NCBI GenBank assembly: GCA_003211135.1
Contig: QCTN01000005.1
Coordinates: 1 to 64,000, forward strand
Source of the DNA: Prochlorococcus sp. AG-673-L20
Lineage (GTDB): Bacteria; Cyanobacteriota; Cyanobacteriia; PCC-6307; Cyanobiaceae
DNA length: 64,000 bases
Reading direction: 5' to 3'
Shown here: piece after piece, positions 1 through 8,963 of the stretch
Layout: the number at the start of each line of letters is the position of its first letter
How positions within the stretch are numbered: position 1 is the first letter of the stretch
Translations under genes and position numbers: made by a program
The notes under the pieces: model-generated
What the model saw: the letters and a program-made list of their open reading frames with translations, nothing else
Databases searched by the model: none
What the model was told of the DNA's origin: nothing

Positions 1-583
1 TGCGAAAAGCGGATTGCAAGGAGGTGAATGGGCTGTGGGTATTCCAGGCACAATAGGTGGTTCGATTTATATGAATGCAGGTTCAAAAAAATTATCATTG
101 GCAAATAATCTTTTATCAGTTCAAGTTATTGATACTAAAACACTTAAGACATTTGAAATTAAGAAAAAGGATATCAATTTTCAATACAGATTCAGTCCAT
201 TTCAGCAAAATAATCTCCTAATTATAAGTGCAAAACTACGATTTAAGCCAAAAGGGAATATTAAACAATTATTAGAAACTACAAAAAACAATCTTAAAAA
301 AAAGACCAATACGCAACCATATGATTTACCAAGCTTTGGAAGCGTCTTTAAAAATCCAACTAATACTTATGCAGGTAAATTAATTGAAGAATTAGGATTA
401 AAAGGTTTTAAAATAGGCGGCGCAGAAATATCAACTATGCATGGAAATTTCATTATTAACAATTCTTCTGCTAGTTCAAAAGATATTTTAGATTTAATAA
501 CAGTAATTCAACAAAAAGTACTACAAAAGAAAGGGATTTTTCTTCAACCGGAAGTAAGAATGATAGGTTTTGACTATCCTTAA
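1..583 (+). CDS. murB: UDP-N-acetylenolpyruvoylglucosamine reductase, 3' part
   Basis: MurB is the FAD enzyme that reduces UDP-GlcNAc-enolpyruvate to UDP-MurNAc in cytoplasmic peptidoglycan precursor synthesis. The reading frame is open at the left edge, so the N-terminal part of the FAD domain lies outside the window. Visible are the flavin-binding stretch [15 protein letters not shown] near the edge, SFGSVFKNP in the substrate domain, and the C-terminal [14 protein letters not shown] and HGNFIIN blocks carrying the conserved catalytic region. It stops at TAA, 20 bases before the ebfC-like gene on the same strand, so the two are probably cotranscribed. The family assignment is secure. Confidence 0.95.
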   Translation, partial: AKSGLQGGEWAVGIPGTIGGSIYMNAGSKKLSLANNLLSVQVIDTKTLKTFEIKKKDINFQYRFSPFQQNNLLIISAKLRFKPKGNIKQLLETTKNNLKKKTNTQPYDLPSFGSVFKNPTNTYAGKLIEELGLKGFKIGGAEISTMHGNFIINNSSASSKDILDLITVIQQKVLQKKGIFLQPEVRMIGFDYP

Positions 584-603
584 TTAAGAAACATTTTTAT
601 CAA

Positions 604-954
604 ATGGCAGGTTTTGGACTTCCAAATTTTGGACAACTAACAGAAGCTTTTAAAAAAGCTAAAGAAATTCAACAAAATGCTCAAAAATTACAAGATGAAC
701 TTGAAGGCATGGAAATAGAAGGTAAAAGTGATGATGAAATGATAAAAGTATGGATTAGTGGAAACCAACTCCCTCTCAGAGTTGAAGTAAATGAAAAGAT
801 TACAACTGCTAATAAAGAAGAAATAGAAAAAAATATACTAGAAGCTATTACTAAAGCTCATGAAAGTTCAACTTCAACAATGAAAGAGAGAATGAATGAC
901 TTAACTGGCGGCTTAAATCTTAATCTTCCTGGATTAGACAATAGTGACTCTTAG
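604..954 (+). CDS. ebfC: YbaB/EbfC family nucleoid-associated protein
   Basis: Small DNA-binding protein of 116 residues in the YbaB/EbfC family, which forms dimers with helical pincers and binds DNA around the nucleoid. Seen are an N-terminal helix rich in K, Q and E (about residues 10-40), a central beta section ([14 protein letters not shown]), and a second helix ending near LTGGLNL; length is normal for the family. It follows murB by 20 bases. Its last 35 bases overlap the end of rsgA on the opposite strand, so both C-termini are encoded by the same DNA. The precise cellular role in cyanobacteria is not known. Confidence 0.9.
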   Translation: MAGFGLPNFGQLTEAFKKAKEIQQNAQKLQDELEGMEIEGKSDDEMIKVWISGNQLPLRVEVNEKITTANKEEIEKNILEAITKAHESSTSTMKERMNDLTGGLNLNLPGLDNSDS

Positions 955-1837
955 ATGATTCAATCATTTCTTTATAAAAAGTATACCTTTCGAAATTTTT
1001 ATTTAACTTACAGCCCTGATCATTGACGTGTAGACAATTGCGAAATTTGCAAGTTATACCTTCATTAACAACTTGTTTATAAATTTCTGGATATAAATTA
1101 GGCAATTCGCGAATATTTATTTCTAGTGATTGCAAATTAAAACCAGGAGTGTCCACAATATAACTTTTACTTGATAAAGAAAATAGCTCAACGTTTCTCG
1201 TCGTATTTTTTCCACGTTTTATTTTGCTTGATACAGGTGCAGTTATGTTATTTAGTCCTGGAATAATCATATTTAATAAAGTAGTTTTACCAACACCAGA
1301 TGGTCCCATAAATATTGAGCATTTTTTTTCCTTTAACTCATTCAATAAATTTTTAAAATTTGATGGATTATTAACATTTAAAGAAATAGCTTGATATCCC
1401 CACTGCTGAAATTTATCAATTAACAAAACTCGTTTTTGTTCTGTTATCAAATCACATTTCGTAAGAACCAACGAAACCTCTACGCCCAGTTTTTCAGCAG
1501 ATATTAAAAACTTATTTACTTGAGATAAATTCAATTTTGGCTCTTCAACAGAGCAAATAACATATATATTTGAAATATTAGCAACGGATGGTCTTTCTAA
1601 AAGATTATTCCTTTTGACTAAGCTTTCAATTGTTGCTCTTTTAGTTTGTAAGTCAATTTGATAAACAATCACTTTATCTCCGACAAAGACAAATTGATTA
1701 TGAAAATTTACAGACTTCCTGATTTTGCATAGATATTTTTGATTAACCTCTGAGGTCTCATCATTATCTAGTTCAACAAGATAAAATTCATTAAATTTTT
1801 TTGTGACAAGACCTTTATATTTTTTATCAACTTTCAT
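920..1837 (-). CDS. rsgA: Small ribosomal subunit biogenesis GTPase RsgA
   Basis: Circularly permuted GTPase that acts late in 30S subunit maturation. The 305-residue protein has an N-terminal OB-fold region (about 1-70), then GTPase motifs in permuted order: TKCD (G4) at 126-129, GPSGVGKTT (P-loop) at 178-186 and DTPG (G3) at 229-232. A C-terminal zinc site has C263, C268, H270 and C276 in the usual C-x4-C-x-H-x5-C spacing. ATG overlaps the end of the upstream TusA-like gene by 11 bases, so it is probably the last gene of the grpE/dnaJ run. Its tail is convergent with and overlaps the ebfC-like gene. Confidence 0.96.
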   Translation of the reverse strand: MKVDKKYKGLVTKKFNEFYLVELDNDETSEVNQKYLCKIRKSVNFHNQFVFVGDKVIVYQIDLQTKRATIESLVKRNNLLERPSVANISNIYVICSVEEPKLNLSQVNKFLISAEKLGVEVSLVLTKCDLITEQKRVLLIDKFQQWGYQAISLNVNNPSNFKNLLNELKEKKCSIFMGPSGVGKTTLLNMIIPGLNNITAPVSSKIKRGKNTTRNVELFSLSSKSYIVDTPGFNLQSLEINIRELPNLYPEIYKQVVNEGITCKFRNCLHVNDQGCKLNKNFERYTFYKEMIESSKSHYCLIQED

Positions 1838-2060
1838 AAAAAATTATTAACTTTATTATTTTCTGATTTTCGTCAATAGTTTTAAAACAATATTTCATTT
1901 CTTTTAATGCTCTTTTAACCATTATTTCTGGTTCTCCTTTATCTAAATGAACTACTAAAGTTTCATTTATCGATAATTTCTCTAATGCTAATTTACATTT
2001 CACGACATTCAAAGGGCAAGGAACAGCTTCTAAATCCAATACCTTTGAAACTTCCTTCAA
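1827..2060 (-). CDS. TusA/SirA-like sulfur-carrier family protein
   Basis: A 77-residue protein of the TusA/YeeD/SirA fold. Members carry sulfur as persulfide on a conserved cysteine in a CPxP motif and serve tRNA thiolation or cofactor synthesis. Here the motif is C15-P-L-N: the cysteine and first proline are kept and the second proline is replaced by asparagine. The start is TTG at 2060, overlapping the dnaJ stop as TTGA, which suggests translational coupling; the end overlaps rsgA by 11 bases. No partner tus genes are seen nearby. Family assignment is good; the exact sulfur acceptor is unknown. Confidence 0.8.
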   Translation of the reverse strand: MKEVSKVLDLEAVPCPLNVVKCKLALEKLSINETLVVHLDKGEPEIMVKRALKEMKYCFKTIDENQKIIKLIIFYES

Positions 2061-3181
2061 GATTCCTTTCCAAATAATTTGCTGAATAATCCACTATTAG
2101 AATGAGAATTTTGATCAGAGTATTTTGATGCTAAATTCTCAAGAAGATTTCTCTCATCTTCCGTAATGCGAGTTGGAAGTTTGACCTTTACTAAAACCTG
2201 ATGATTACCTCTAGCAACTGGATTACCCAATCGAGGCACGCCTTTATTCTCTAATGATAAAGTGCTATTTGGTTGGGTCCCGCTTGGAATTTTTAAATTG
2301 ACTTTCCCATCAACGGTGACTATATCAACAGAATCTCCAAGAATAGCTTGTAGATAACTCACTGAAATTTCGGAGTAAATATTAATACCATCTCTCTTTA
2401 GATTTGGGTCATTTTTAACTTTTATAAAAACGTAAAGATCACCTGGTGGACCACCTTTTAAACCAACATTGCCTTCTCCAGAAACTCTTAATTTAGTTCC
2501 TGTATCAACTCCTGCAGGAATATTTATACGTAACTTTTTTCTAACTTGTTTAACACCATTTCCACCACAATTTGAACATGGATCTGCAATAATTTGGCCA
2601 ACTCCATTACAAGTTGGACATTCAGCAACTTGAGTAAAATTACCAAACGGAGTTCTTGTGGCCCTTCTAACCTGTCCACTTCCTCCACATGTTGTACACG
2701 TTATTGGTCCTGTCCCTTTTTTTGCTCCGGTTCCTCTACATACTTCACAAGTTTCTAAATGAGGTATATTTATTTCTCTTTGTTGTCCAAAAATAGCATC
2801 TTTAAAATCAATATTTAAGTCATACCTTAAGTCATCACCTTGTTGTGGCCCTCTTCTTTGTGATCTACCTCCTTGAGAAGATTGACCACCAAAACCATTA
2901 AAAAAAGTTTCAAACAAGTCTCCAAAACCACCCATATCACCCATATCTGGCATGCCAGCTGCTCCTCCTATTCCAGCCTCTCCAAACTGATCATATCTAG
3001 CTCTTGTTTCGGGGTCAGCTAAAGCCTCATAAGCCTTACCTATCTCCTTAAATTTATCTTCAGCACCTGGATCTTTATTAACGTCAGGATGATATTGTCT
3101 TGCTAACTTTCTATAAGCGCTTTTTAAAGTATTAGCATCAGCATCTCTTGTAACGCCAAGTATTTGATAAAAGTCAGCCAT
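2057..3181 (-). CDS. dnaJ: Chaperone DnaJ (type I Hsp40)
   Basis: Co-chaperone that delivers substrates to DnaK and stimulates its ATPase. The 374-residue protein has the full type I layout: J domain with HPD at 31-33, a Gly/Phe-rich linker with GGFGDLF and FNGFGGQ (about 70-105), four CxxCxGxG zinc repeats starting at cysteines 145, 162, 188 and 202, and a C-terminal substrate-binding region. It lies 30 bases downstream of grpE on the same strand and its TGA overlaps the TTG of the TusA-like gene. The dnaK gene in this window is more than 30 kb away, so the trio is split. Confidence 0.97.
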   Translation of the reverse strand: MADFYQILGVTRDADANTLKSAYRKLARQYHPDVNKDPGAEDKFKEIGKAYEALADPETRARYDQFGEAGIGGAAGMPDMGDMGGFGDLFETFFNGFGGQSSQGGRSQRRGPQQGDDLRYDLNIDFKDAIFGQQREINIPHLETCEVCRGTGAKKGTGPITCTTCGGSGQVRRATRTPFGNFTQVAECPTCNGVGQIIADPCSNCGGNGVKQVRKKLRINIPAGVDTGTKLRVSGEGNVGLKGGPPGDLYVFIKVKNDPNLKRDGINIYSEISVSYLQAILGDSVDIVTVDGKVNLKIPSGTQPNSTLSLENKGVPRLGNPVARGNHQVLVKVKLPTRITEDERNLLENLASKYSDQNSHSNSGLFSKLFGKES

Positions 3182-3211
3182 TAATAATACTCAACTATTC
3201 ATAAAAAGGTT

Positions 3212-3931
3212 TTAATTTTCTTCAGAAATAGAACTTTCTGAATCAACATCTTCCTCAACTTTATCCTTTTCTTCAGGTTCTTGTGAATTTTGTTGACCAG
3301 GACCCATTGAAACTTTAACTAATGCATGTCTTAAAACCTTACCTTCTAAATGATATCCACGCTGCAATTCTTCAGTAATTATATCCTCATTAAACTCTTG
3401 ACTTGGTTCTCTTAAAACCGCTTCATGTAAGTTAGGGTCAAATTGTTGCGCAACTACCCTCATTGGGGAGACTCCTTGCTGTTTTAAAACTTCAACTAAT
3501 TGTTTATATAGTCCTTGATAACTTCTGTGCAATGTTTGAGCTTCCTCACTTTCGGGTTTTAGTTGTTGTCTTGCTCTTTCAAAATTATCAACAATAGGCA
3601 ATATTGCTGTTAAAGCTTTAGAGACAAGTTGAACTTTTAAATCATCTTGGTCTCGAGACTGTCTTTTTCTAAAATTATCGAAATCTGCAGCAATTCTTAC
3701 ATACTGGCTTTTTAAAGTTTCGTGCTCTTTTTCTAGTTGCTCTAATCTTGCATCGTTATTAGTAATAGTATTTTTTAAATCTTCTGCATCAATTTTTTCA
3801 TCGTTTAACTCAGGTGACTGATTATTTTCACTGATCTGATTTTCAATTTCAGAAGACTCGTCATTAATATTGATCTCTTCAGAAACATTCTCTTCTAGAT
3901 TTTCGACATTATCTGATTGCTTTTCAATCAT
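3212..3931 (-). CDS. grpE: Nucleotide exchange factor GrpE
   Basis: GrpE releases ADP from DnaK. The 239-residue protein begins with an acidic, Asn/Ser-rich disordered tail (about 1-55), then a long coiled coil around [20 protein letters not shown], and the conserved C-terminal head with [17 protein letters not shown]. The C-terminus is again acidic. It heads a run grpE, dnaJ, TusA-like, rsgA. The 76-base spacer upstream shows no CIRCE inverted repeat (TTAGCACTC-N9-GAGTGCTAA), so HrcA control is not supported here. Confidence 0.96.
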   Translation of the reverse strand: MIEKQSDNVENLEENVSEEININDESSEIENQISENNQSPELNDEKIDAEDLKNTITNNDARLEQLEKEHETLKSQYVRIAADFDNFRKRQSRDQDDLKVQLVSKALTAILPIVDNFERARQQLKPESEEAQTLHRSYQGLYKQLVEVLKQQGVSPMRVVAQQFDPNLHEAVLREPSQEFNEDIITEELQRGYHLEGKVLRHALVKVSMGPGQQNSQEPEEKDKVEEDVDSESSISEEN

Positions 3932-3985
3932 TACTCTAAAATTTGTTTAAAACTATTGTGAATGAGATTGACGCACAAAACAAGT

Positions 3986-3999
3986 TGCGGAAGGCCGCA
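3986..3999. terminator. Short GC-rich hairpin between msrB and grpE
   Basis: TGCGG and CCGCA form a 5-bp stem with an AAGG loop, an unusually GC-rich hairpin for this AT-rich spacer. On the minus strand it lies 8 bases beyond the msrB stop and upstream of grpE, so it could end msrB transcripts or sit in the grpE promoter region. No long T-run follows, so the terminator call is weak. Confidence 0.3.
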
Positions 4000-4007
4000 C
4001 TAATTAG

Positions 4008-4502
4008 TTATTCAGCTATAAACTTCAAAGCAAGTCCATTATTACAATATCTTTTACCTGTTGGCATAGGACCGTCATTAAAAACATGACCTTGATGGCC
4101 TCCGCATCTAGAGCAATGATATTCTGTTCTTGGAACTATTAATTTAAAATCTACCTTCGTAGCTACAGAACCTTGAATTGGATCCCAAAAGCTAGGCCAT
4201 CCAGTGCCACTATCAAATTTAGTATTAGAGGTAAAAAGAGGCTGATTACATCCAGCACAATAAAAAATACCTTTCCTCTTCTCATTGTTTAACTGACTAC
4301 TAAATGCTCTTTCGGTACCCTCTTCACGCAAAATATAATAAGATTCTGGACTAAGTTTATTTTTCCACTCCTCTTTTGATAAATTCCAGTCTTTATCCGA
4401 AGCAGCAGATGCTGCTAATACTTTCTTTGGTTTGAGAATAAATTTCAAAATTGACATGGTAGGAATTAAAATAAAGGATCTTCTAGATAAAAATTGATTC
4501 AT
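4008..4502 (-). CDS. msrB: Peptide-methionine (R)-S-oxide reductase with export signal
   Basis: MsrB repairs methionine-R-sulfoxide in proteins. The 164-residue protein carries structural zinc cysteines C82/C85 and C130/C133 and the catalytic cysteine C153 in RYCNNGLALKF, with GTGWPSFW and HCSRCGGHQGHVF typical of the family. The first 35 residues are an extension with SRRSFIL, then a hydrophobic stretch and an Ala-rich end (VLAASAAS). This resembles a twin-arginine signal peptide, suggesting action in the periplasm or thylakoid lumen. That location is inferred. It is divergent from dusA with only 27 bases between the starts. Confidence 0.93.
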   Translation of the reverse strand: MNQFLSRRSFILIPTMSILKFILKPKKVLAASAASDKDWNLSKEEWKNKLSPESYYILREEGTERAFSSQLNNEKRKGIFYCAGCNQPLFTSNTKFDSGTGWPSFWDPIQGSVATKVDFKLIVPRTEYHCSRCGGHQGHVFNDGPMPTGKRYCNNGLALKFIAE

Positions 4503-4529
4503 ATTTTCAAATATATCGAATAAGATTTA

Positions 4530-5534
4530 ATGAAAAACTATCAGATTAACACTATAAACAATCTACACAAAATAAGTGTTGCTCCAATGATGGATTGTAC
4601 TGACAAGCACTTTAGGATGATAATTAGAAAAATAAGCTCTAAAGCGCTCTTATATACTGAAATGATAGTAGCTCATAGTTTAATTTATACAGACAATAAA
4701 AAGCGGTTTTTAGACTTTAATTCAGAAGAACATCCATTATCAATTCAATTTGGGGGAGACAACCCAAAAATGCTTGAAGAGGCAGCAAAAATGGCTCAGG
4801 ATTGGGGATATGATGAAATTAATTTCAATGTAGGATGTCCAAGCCCAAGAGTATGTTCGGGAAACTTTGGTGCTTCACTAATGAAAGACCCTACCAAAGT
4901 AGCAAAATGTATAGAAGCCCTAAAAAATAATTGTAATATGCCCGTTACTATCAAACATAGAATTGGCGTTGATGATGAAGATAGTTTTGATAAATTAGAT
5001 AGTTTCGTAAAAGAAGTTGCAAATGCTGGAGCAGACAGATTTACGGTTCATGCAAGAAAAGCGATATTAAAAGGCTTAAATCCCAAACAAAATAGAAACA
5101 TTCCCCCACTTAGATATGATGTAGTTCAGAAATTAAAGAAAAACAATCCTAATCTAGTTATTGAAATAAATGGAGGTTTTACGAATATTGATCAATGCAT
5201 AAAAGCACTTAATGATTTGGATGGGGTAATGATTGGAAGATCAGTTTATAAATATCCCTTAAGATGGTCTGAAATTGATCAAAAAATCTATGGAGAAAAT
5301 ACTAAAAGCAAAAAAGCATCCGAAATAATACTTTCATTAATACCTTACATTGAAAAACATTTAAAAGATGGAGGAAAAACTTGGAATATATGTAAACATC
5401 TTATAAATCTTGTAGAAGGTATACCAAACGCAAAAATCTGGAGAAATGAAATTTCTAACAGATCAATTAAAGAAGAATTAAGTATTGAATACTTAAGCAA
5501 AAATGCTTCAGAGCTGCAAACAATGGGTTTTTAA
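4530..5534 (+). CDS. dusA: tRNA-dihydrouridine synthase, DusA type
   Basis: FMN enzyme that reduces uridine to dihydrouridine in the tRNA D-loop. The 334-residue protein starts its barrel with ISVAPMMDCTDKHFR, has the catalytic cysteine C103 in NVGCPSPRV, the FMN/tRNA loop VTIKHRIGVDD, and HARKAILKGLNPKQNR, which is specific to the DusA subgroup. ATG at 4530 is the only reasonable start; it leaves 27 bases to the divergent msrB start, so its promoter must be very close or lie inside msrB. It ends tail to tail with the RNA-binding protein, sharing TTAA. Confidence 0.95.
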   Translation: MKNYQINTINNLHKISVAPMMDCTDKHFRMIIRKISSKALLYTEMIVAHSLIYTDNKKRFLDFNSEEHPLSIQFGGDNPKMLEEAAKMAQDWGYDEINFNVGCPSPRVCSGNFGASLMKDPTKVAKCIEALKNNCNMPVTIKHRIGVDDEDSFDKLDSFVKEVANAGADRFTVHARKAILKGLNPKQNRNIPPLRYDVVQKLKKNNPNLVIEINGGFTNIDQCIKALNDLDGVMIGRSVYKYPLRWSEIDQKIYGENTKSKKASEIILSLIPYIEKHLKDGGKTWNICKHLINLVEGIPNAKIWRNEISNRSIKEELSIEYLSKNASELQTMGF

Positions 5535-5998
5535 TTCCCTTCTTGAGAGATTTCAGAATTGCTTACAACACTTCTTTTTCTTCTACTTCTGCCATTTTCA
5601 AATTCGGTATTTTCAGAAGAGTTTCCATAACTTCTATCTTCCCAACCTTCTGCTCCAGAAGATTTATTAGCGTAAGAAGAAGCAGGTTCAGAATAATTAC
5701 CGCCACCGCCATAACCGCCTCTACCGCCGCCGCCGCCTCTTCGAGGACCGCCGCCACCTCTTGGTTCAGCTTTATTGATTCTTAAAGGCCTTCCCATAAG
5801 CTCAGTTCCTTGAAGACCATCAATAGCAGATGTCTCAAGTGCTTCATCTGCCATTTCGACAAAAGCAAAACCTCTTTTTCTTCCTGTATCTCTCTCTAAA
5901 GGGAGAGAACAATTCATAACTTCACCGTAAGGTGTAAATAATTCTAAGATGTCTTCTCGCTCTGCGCGGAAAGGCAAATTGCCAACAAAAATACTCAC
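5531..5998 (-). CDS. Glycine-rich RRM RNA-binding protein (cyanobacterial Rbp type)
   Basis: Single RRM domain followed by a Gly/Arg-rich tail, the layout of cyanobacterial Rbp proteins, which bind RNA and are often cold-responsive. With a GTG start at 5998 the protein has 155 residues: RNP2 (IFVGNL) at 3-8, RNP1 (KRGFAFVE) at 41-48, a glycine-rich run at about 80-102, then a Ser/Asn-rich tail ending in a basic RSRRKR patch. GTG is preferred because Rbp proteins normally begin directly at SIFVGNLPF. An in-frame ATG at 6061 would add a hydrophobic, unlikely N-terminus. The Gly stretch uses GC-rich GGC codons, unlike its surroundings. Confidence 0.88.
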   Translation of the reverse strand: MSIFVGNLPFRAEREDILELFTPYGEVMNCSLPLERDTGRKRGFAFVEMADEALETSAIDGLQGTELMGRPLRINKAEPRGGGGPRRGGGGGRGGYGGGGNYSEPASSYANKSSGAEGWEDRSYGNSSENTEFENGRSRRKRSVVSNSEISQEGN

Positions 5999-6114
5999 TT
6001 GAGACTCAACTTTAAAATAATAACCAAGATAAAAACTACTAATTAAGTAGCTTATATACATTACTATATTATTCTACTTCAATACATCCTTTGTTGTAGA
6101 AAATTAATTGAGAT

Positions 6115-7494
6115 TTAGGTGAATAATCTTTTCTTCCAATTATTTAACTCAATTTTCACTTGATCAAATCCTGTGCCTCCTACACTATTTCTAGACTTGA
6201 CTACGTTAATAGGATTAAGATTTTCAAAAATATCTTCTTTAAATTCGTTATGAAATGTTTGAAATTCTTCTAATTTTAAATCTTTAAATAATAAATTTTT
6301 TCTTAAACAATACTTCACAATATTTCCAACGACTTGATAAGCCTCTCTGAATGGAACCTTCTTAAATACTAAATAATCTGCCAAGTCAGTTGCATTAGAA
6401 AAATCATTATGAACAGTATCCATTAGCTTTTCAACATTAAACTCTATTCCTTCATTTAATAAAATTGTCATAGCTTTTAGGCATGAAGAAATAGTATCGA
6501 CCATATCAAATATTGGCTCTTTATCCTCTTGAAAATCTTTATTATATGATAAGGGTACTCCTTTTATAATTGTTAATAAAGATTGAAGATGTCCATAAAC
6601 CCGACCAGTTTTACCTCTTATTAATTCGGGAACATCTGGATTCTTCTTCTGAGGCATTAAGCTGCTTCCAGTAGCGCACTTATCAGTTAATTTTGCAAAA
6701 GAAAACTCATCAGTAACCCACAATATTATTTCTTCTGAAATTCTACTTAAGTGCGACATTATTAAAGCAGAACTTGAAGCAAATTCAATACAAAAATCTC
6801 TATCACTTACAGCATCAATACTATTTTTATAAATACTTTCAAACCCTAATTCTTCAGCAGTATAGACTCTGTCTATTTTGATTTTAGTACCCGCTAAAGC
6901 TGCTGCTCCTAATGGGGAAATATTAACCCTAGCTCTAACTTCTTTAAGCCTTTCACGGTCTCTTTGAAACATTTCAAGATACGCCAAAAAATGATGAGCC
7001 AAAGATAGAGGTTGAGCTCTTTGCATATGGGTATAACCAGGTATTAATGTATAAATATTTGATTCAGCAATTGAAAATAAAGAATTTTGTAATTCGACTA
7101 ATAAGAAATCAATATTATCAATTTTTTTCCTCAACCATAATCTAATATCTGTGCCTACCTGATCATTTCTACTTCTACCAGTATGTAATTTTTTTCCAGT
7201 TTCACCAATTAAATTAATTAGTTTTTCTTCAATACAATAATGAATATCCTCAGATGGAGCACCCGGGCAAAATTTACCTTCAGAATAATCTTTTCTTATA
7301 GATTCTAAACCTTTAATAATCTTTAAAGACTCATCAGTCGACAAGACCTTAGTTTTACTTAGCATTTTTGCGTGAGCAATAGAACACTCTATATCTTCAA
7401 AAATTAATGTTTTATCAAAACTAATTGATGCATTAAACTCTTCAATAAAAGGATTCAAACTACTATCAAACCTATTACTCCAAACTTTAGACAT
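6115..7494 (-). CDS. argH: Argininosuccinate lyase
   Basis: Final step of arginine synthesis: argininosuccinate to arginine plus fumarate. The 459-residue length is normal. The fumarase-superfamily signature [12 protein letters not shown] is at about 278-289 and holds the flexible catalytic serine loop; [10 protein letters not shown] near 102-111 and [12 protein letters not shown]-like residues ([12 protein letters not shown]) near 155 carry the substrate-binding Asn and catalytic His. The partner argG is in the same window at 33.9 kb. It lies 58 bases downstream of the phosphatase gene on the same strand. Confidence 0.97.
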   Translation of the reverse strand: MSKVWSNRFDSSLNPFIEEFNASISFDKTLIFEDIECSIAHAKMLSKTKVLSTDESLKIIKGLESIRKDYSEGKFCPGAPSEDIHYCIEEKLINLIGETGKKLHTGRSRNDQVGTDIRLWLRKKIDNIDFLLVELQNSLFSIAESNIYTLIPGYTHMQRAQPLSLAHHFLAYLEMFQRDRERLKEVRARVNISPLGAAALAGTKIKIDRVYTAEELGFESIYKNSIDAVSDRDFCIEFASSSALIMSHLSRISEEIILWVTDEFSFAKLTDKCATGSSLMPQKKNPDVPELIRGKTGRVYGHLQSLLTIIKGVPLSYNKDFQEDKEPIFDMVDTISSCLKAMTILLNEGIEFNVEKLMDTVHNDFSNATDLADYLVFKKVPFREAYQVVGNIVKYCLRKNLLFKDLKLEEFQTFHNEFKEDIFENLNPINVVKSRNSVGGTGFDQVKIELNNWKKRLFT

Positions 7495-7552
7495 ATTGAT
7501 TAAACTTTAGTTACTACTAATAAAGCATTTTTTTTTATATGTGACAAAGAAT

Positions 7553-8896
7553 CTAATCTAACTGAAAGACTACGATGGAAGCGTCATCTTCTAATTGTCT
7601 ATTTTTACCAGTGAAATTATCTAATATCTTATAAATTTTACTTATAATATCTTTGGATTTAAGTGATTGCTGACATAATTTTGAGAAAGATTTAATTAGT
7701 CGTTCTTCATCAAATCTTTCGCCTAAGGTATTAGAAGTTTCAGTTACTCCATCTGTGTAATAAAGAATTACATCTTTTTTATTAAGCTGTATTTGACCGC
7801 ATTGATATTCAGCATCATTTTGCAAACCAAGAACAAAACCTTCTGCATCTAATTTGATAATTTTTTTCTCAGAACTTTTCCAAAGCAAAGGTGGATTATG
7901 TGCTGCATTTGCGAATCGTAATTTTTTTGTTCTGGGGTCATAATCCGAATAAAATAAAGTAATAAATCTATGCGATTGGTCCAAATCATAAATAGCTAAC
8001 TGATTTAAATCATGCAAAATTCTATCTGGAGGTAACCCAGTCAAAACCTCTGCTCTTAGCATTCCTCTTAACATCGTCATCAAAAGACCTGCAGGAAGGC
8101 CCTTCCCCATGACGTCTCCAATAACTAAAGCCCACCTAGCTTTTTCCCGCATCTTTTCAGAAATATTTGTTTTTAAAGACATAAAGTCGTAATAATCTCC
8201 TCCTAATTGAAGTGCTGGTCTGCAATGTGCAGCTAAATCAACTCCATAAATAATTGGACAATAATCAGGTAAAAGTTGCGATTGGATTTCTGCTCCAATA
8301 GAAATTTCTCTATCTACATTTTCATGCTTCTTTTTTGTTTTAATTAACGAATAATTTTCTAAACCAATCGCTAAACAACTAATAATAAAGTTTAGATTAC
8401 GTTCATTTGTTAAAGAATCATTTAAAAAATCTTGTTTAAAGGTATAAACAAATCCTCTACATTTTCCCCGTGATAAAACTTTATAAGACTTAATTACATA
8501 TTCTTTAAATTTATTATTTAAAACTTTTTCAAAAGAGCTACTTTTTTTTAGTTTAAAATTTTTAGAAAAATCAAAATTGTTAAAAAAACTTTTAATTTCA
8601 CTATCCATTTTTAAATTTTTTGTTACTCCAGCAAACTTGATATTTTCTTTCCAAATTTCTCCCTTTTCATTCAAAGGAATAACAAGACTTAATTGTTGAT
8701 TAAAAGTGTGTTTTAAAACTAAAGATATATAATCCAGAAATCTATTAATATTTGCAAAAGATTTTAAATAATAAGATAATGAAGATATTATTTCTATAAA
8801 TTTATCATTCTCATCAAGAGGAAGTGTATGATCGTTTTCTAAAAATTCTTGTATTACTTCTTTAGACAAGAGTTTTTCTTTTTGGTTTTTAGACAA
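7553..8896 (-). CDS. RsbU/SpoIIE-type PP2C serine phosphatase
   Basis: Predicted Mn/Mg-dependent serine phosphatase of the RsbU/SpoIIE group, which usually dephosphorylates anti-sigma antagonists or other partner-switching proteins. The 447-residue protein has an N-terminal region of about 190 residues that may be a weak GAF-like sensor, then the phosphatase domain with GGDYYDF near 233, GDVMGKGLPAG near 257, NAAHNPPLLW, DGVTE near 375 and the terminal DDASIVVF, which supply the metal-binding aspartates. The start is TTG at 8896 with an in-frame stop just upstream. No STAS or anti-sigma kinase gene is adjacent, so its substrate is unknown. Confidence 0.85.
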   Translation of the reverse strand: MSKNQKEKLLSKEVIQEFLENDHTLPLDENDKFIEIISSLSYYLKSFANINRFLDYISLVLKHTFNQQLSLVIPLNEKGEIWKENIKFAGVTKNLKMDSEIKSFFNNFDFSKNFKLKKSSSFEKVLNNKFKEYVIKSYKVLSRGKCRGFVYTFKQDFLNDSLTNERNLNFIISCLAIGLENYSLIKTKKKHENVDREISIGAEIQSQLLPDYCPIIYGVDLAAHCRPALQLGGDYYDFMSLKTNISEKMREKARWALVIGDVMGKGLPAGLLMTMLRGMLRAEVLTGLPPDRILHDLNQLAIYDLDQSHRFITLFYSDYDPRTKKLRFANAAHNPPLLWKSSEKKIIKLDAEGFVLGLQNDAEYQCGQIQLNKKDVILYYTDGVTETSNTLGERFDEERLIKSFSKLCQQSLKSKDIISKIYKILDNFTGKNRQLEDDASIVVFQLD

Positions 8897-8963
8897 AACA
8901 AATAGAAATCATAAGTATGTTTTAACACTAAAAATGCGTTTTTAAAAAAAATTAATTAAATTT

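Noticed and set aside
5999-6061. N-terminal extension of the RRM protein to ATG 6061
   Set aside because: It adds a hydrophobic stretch not expected before an RRM; Rbp proteins begin at SIFVGNLPF, which has a GTG at 5998.
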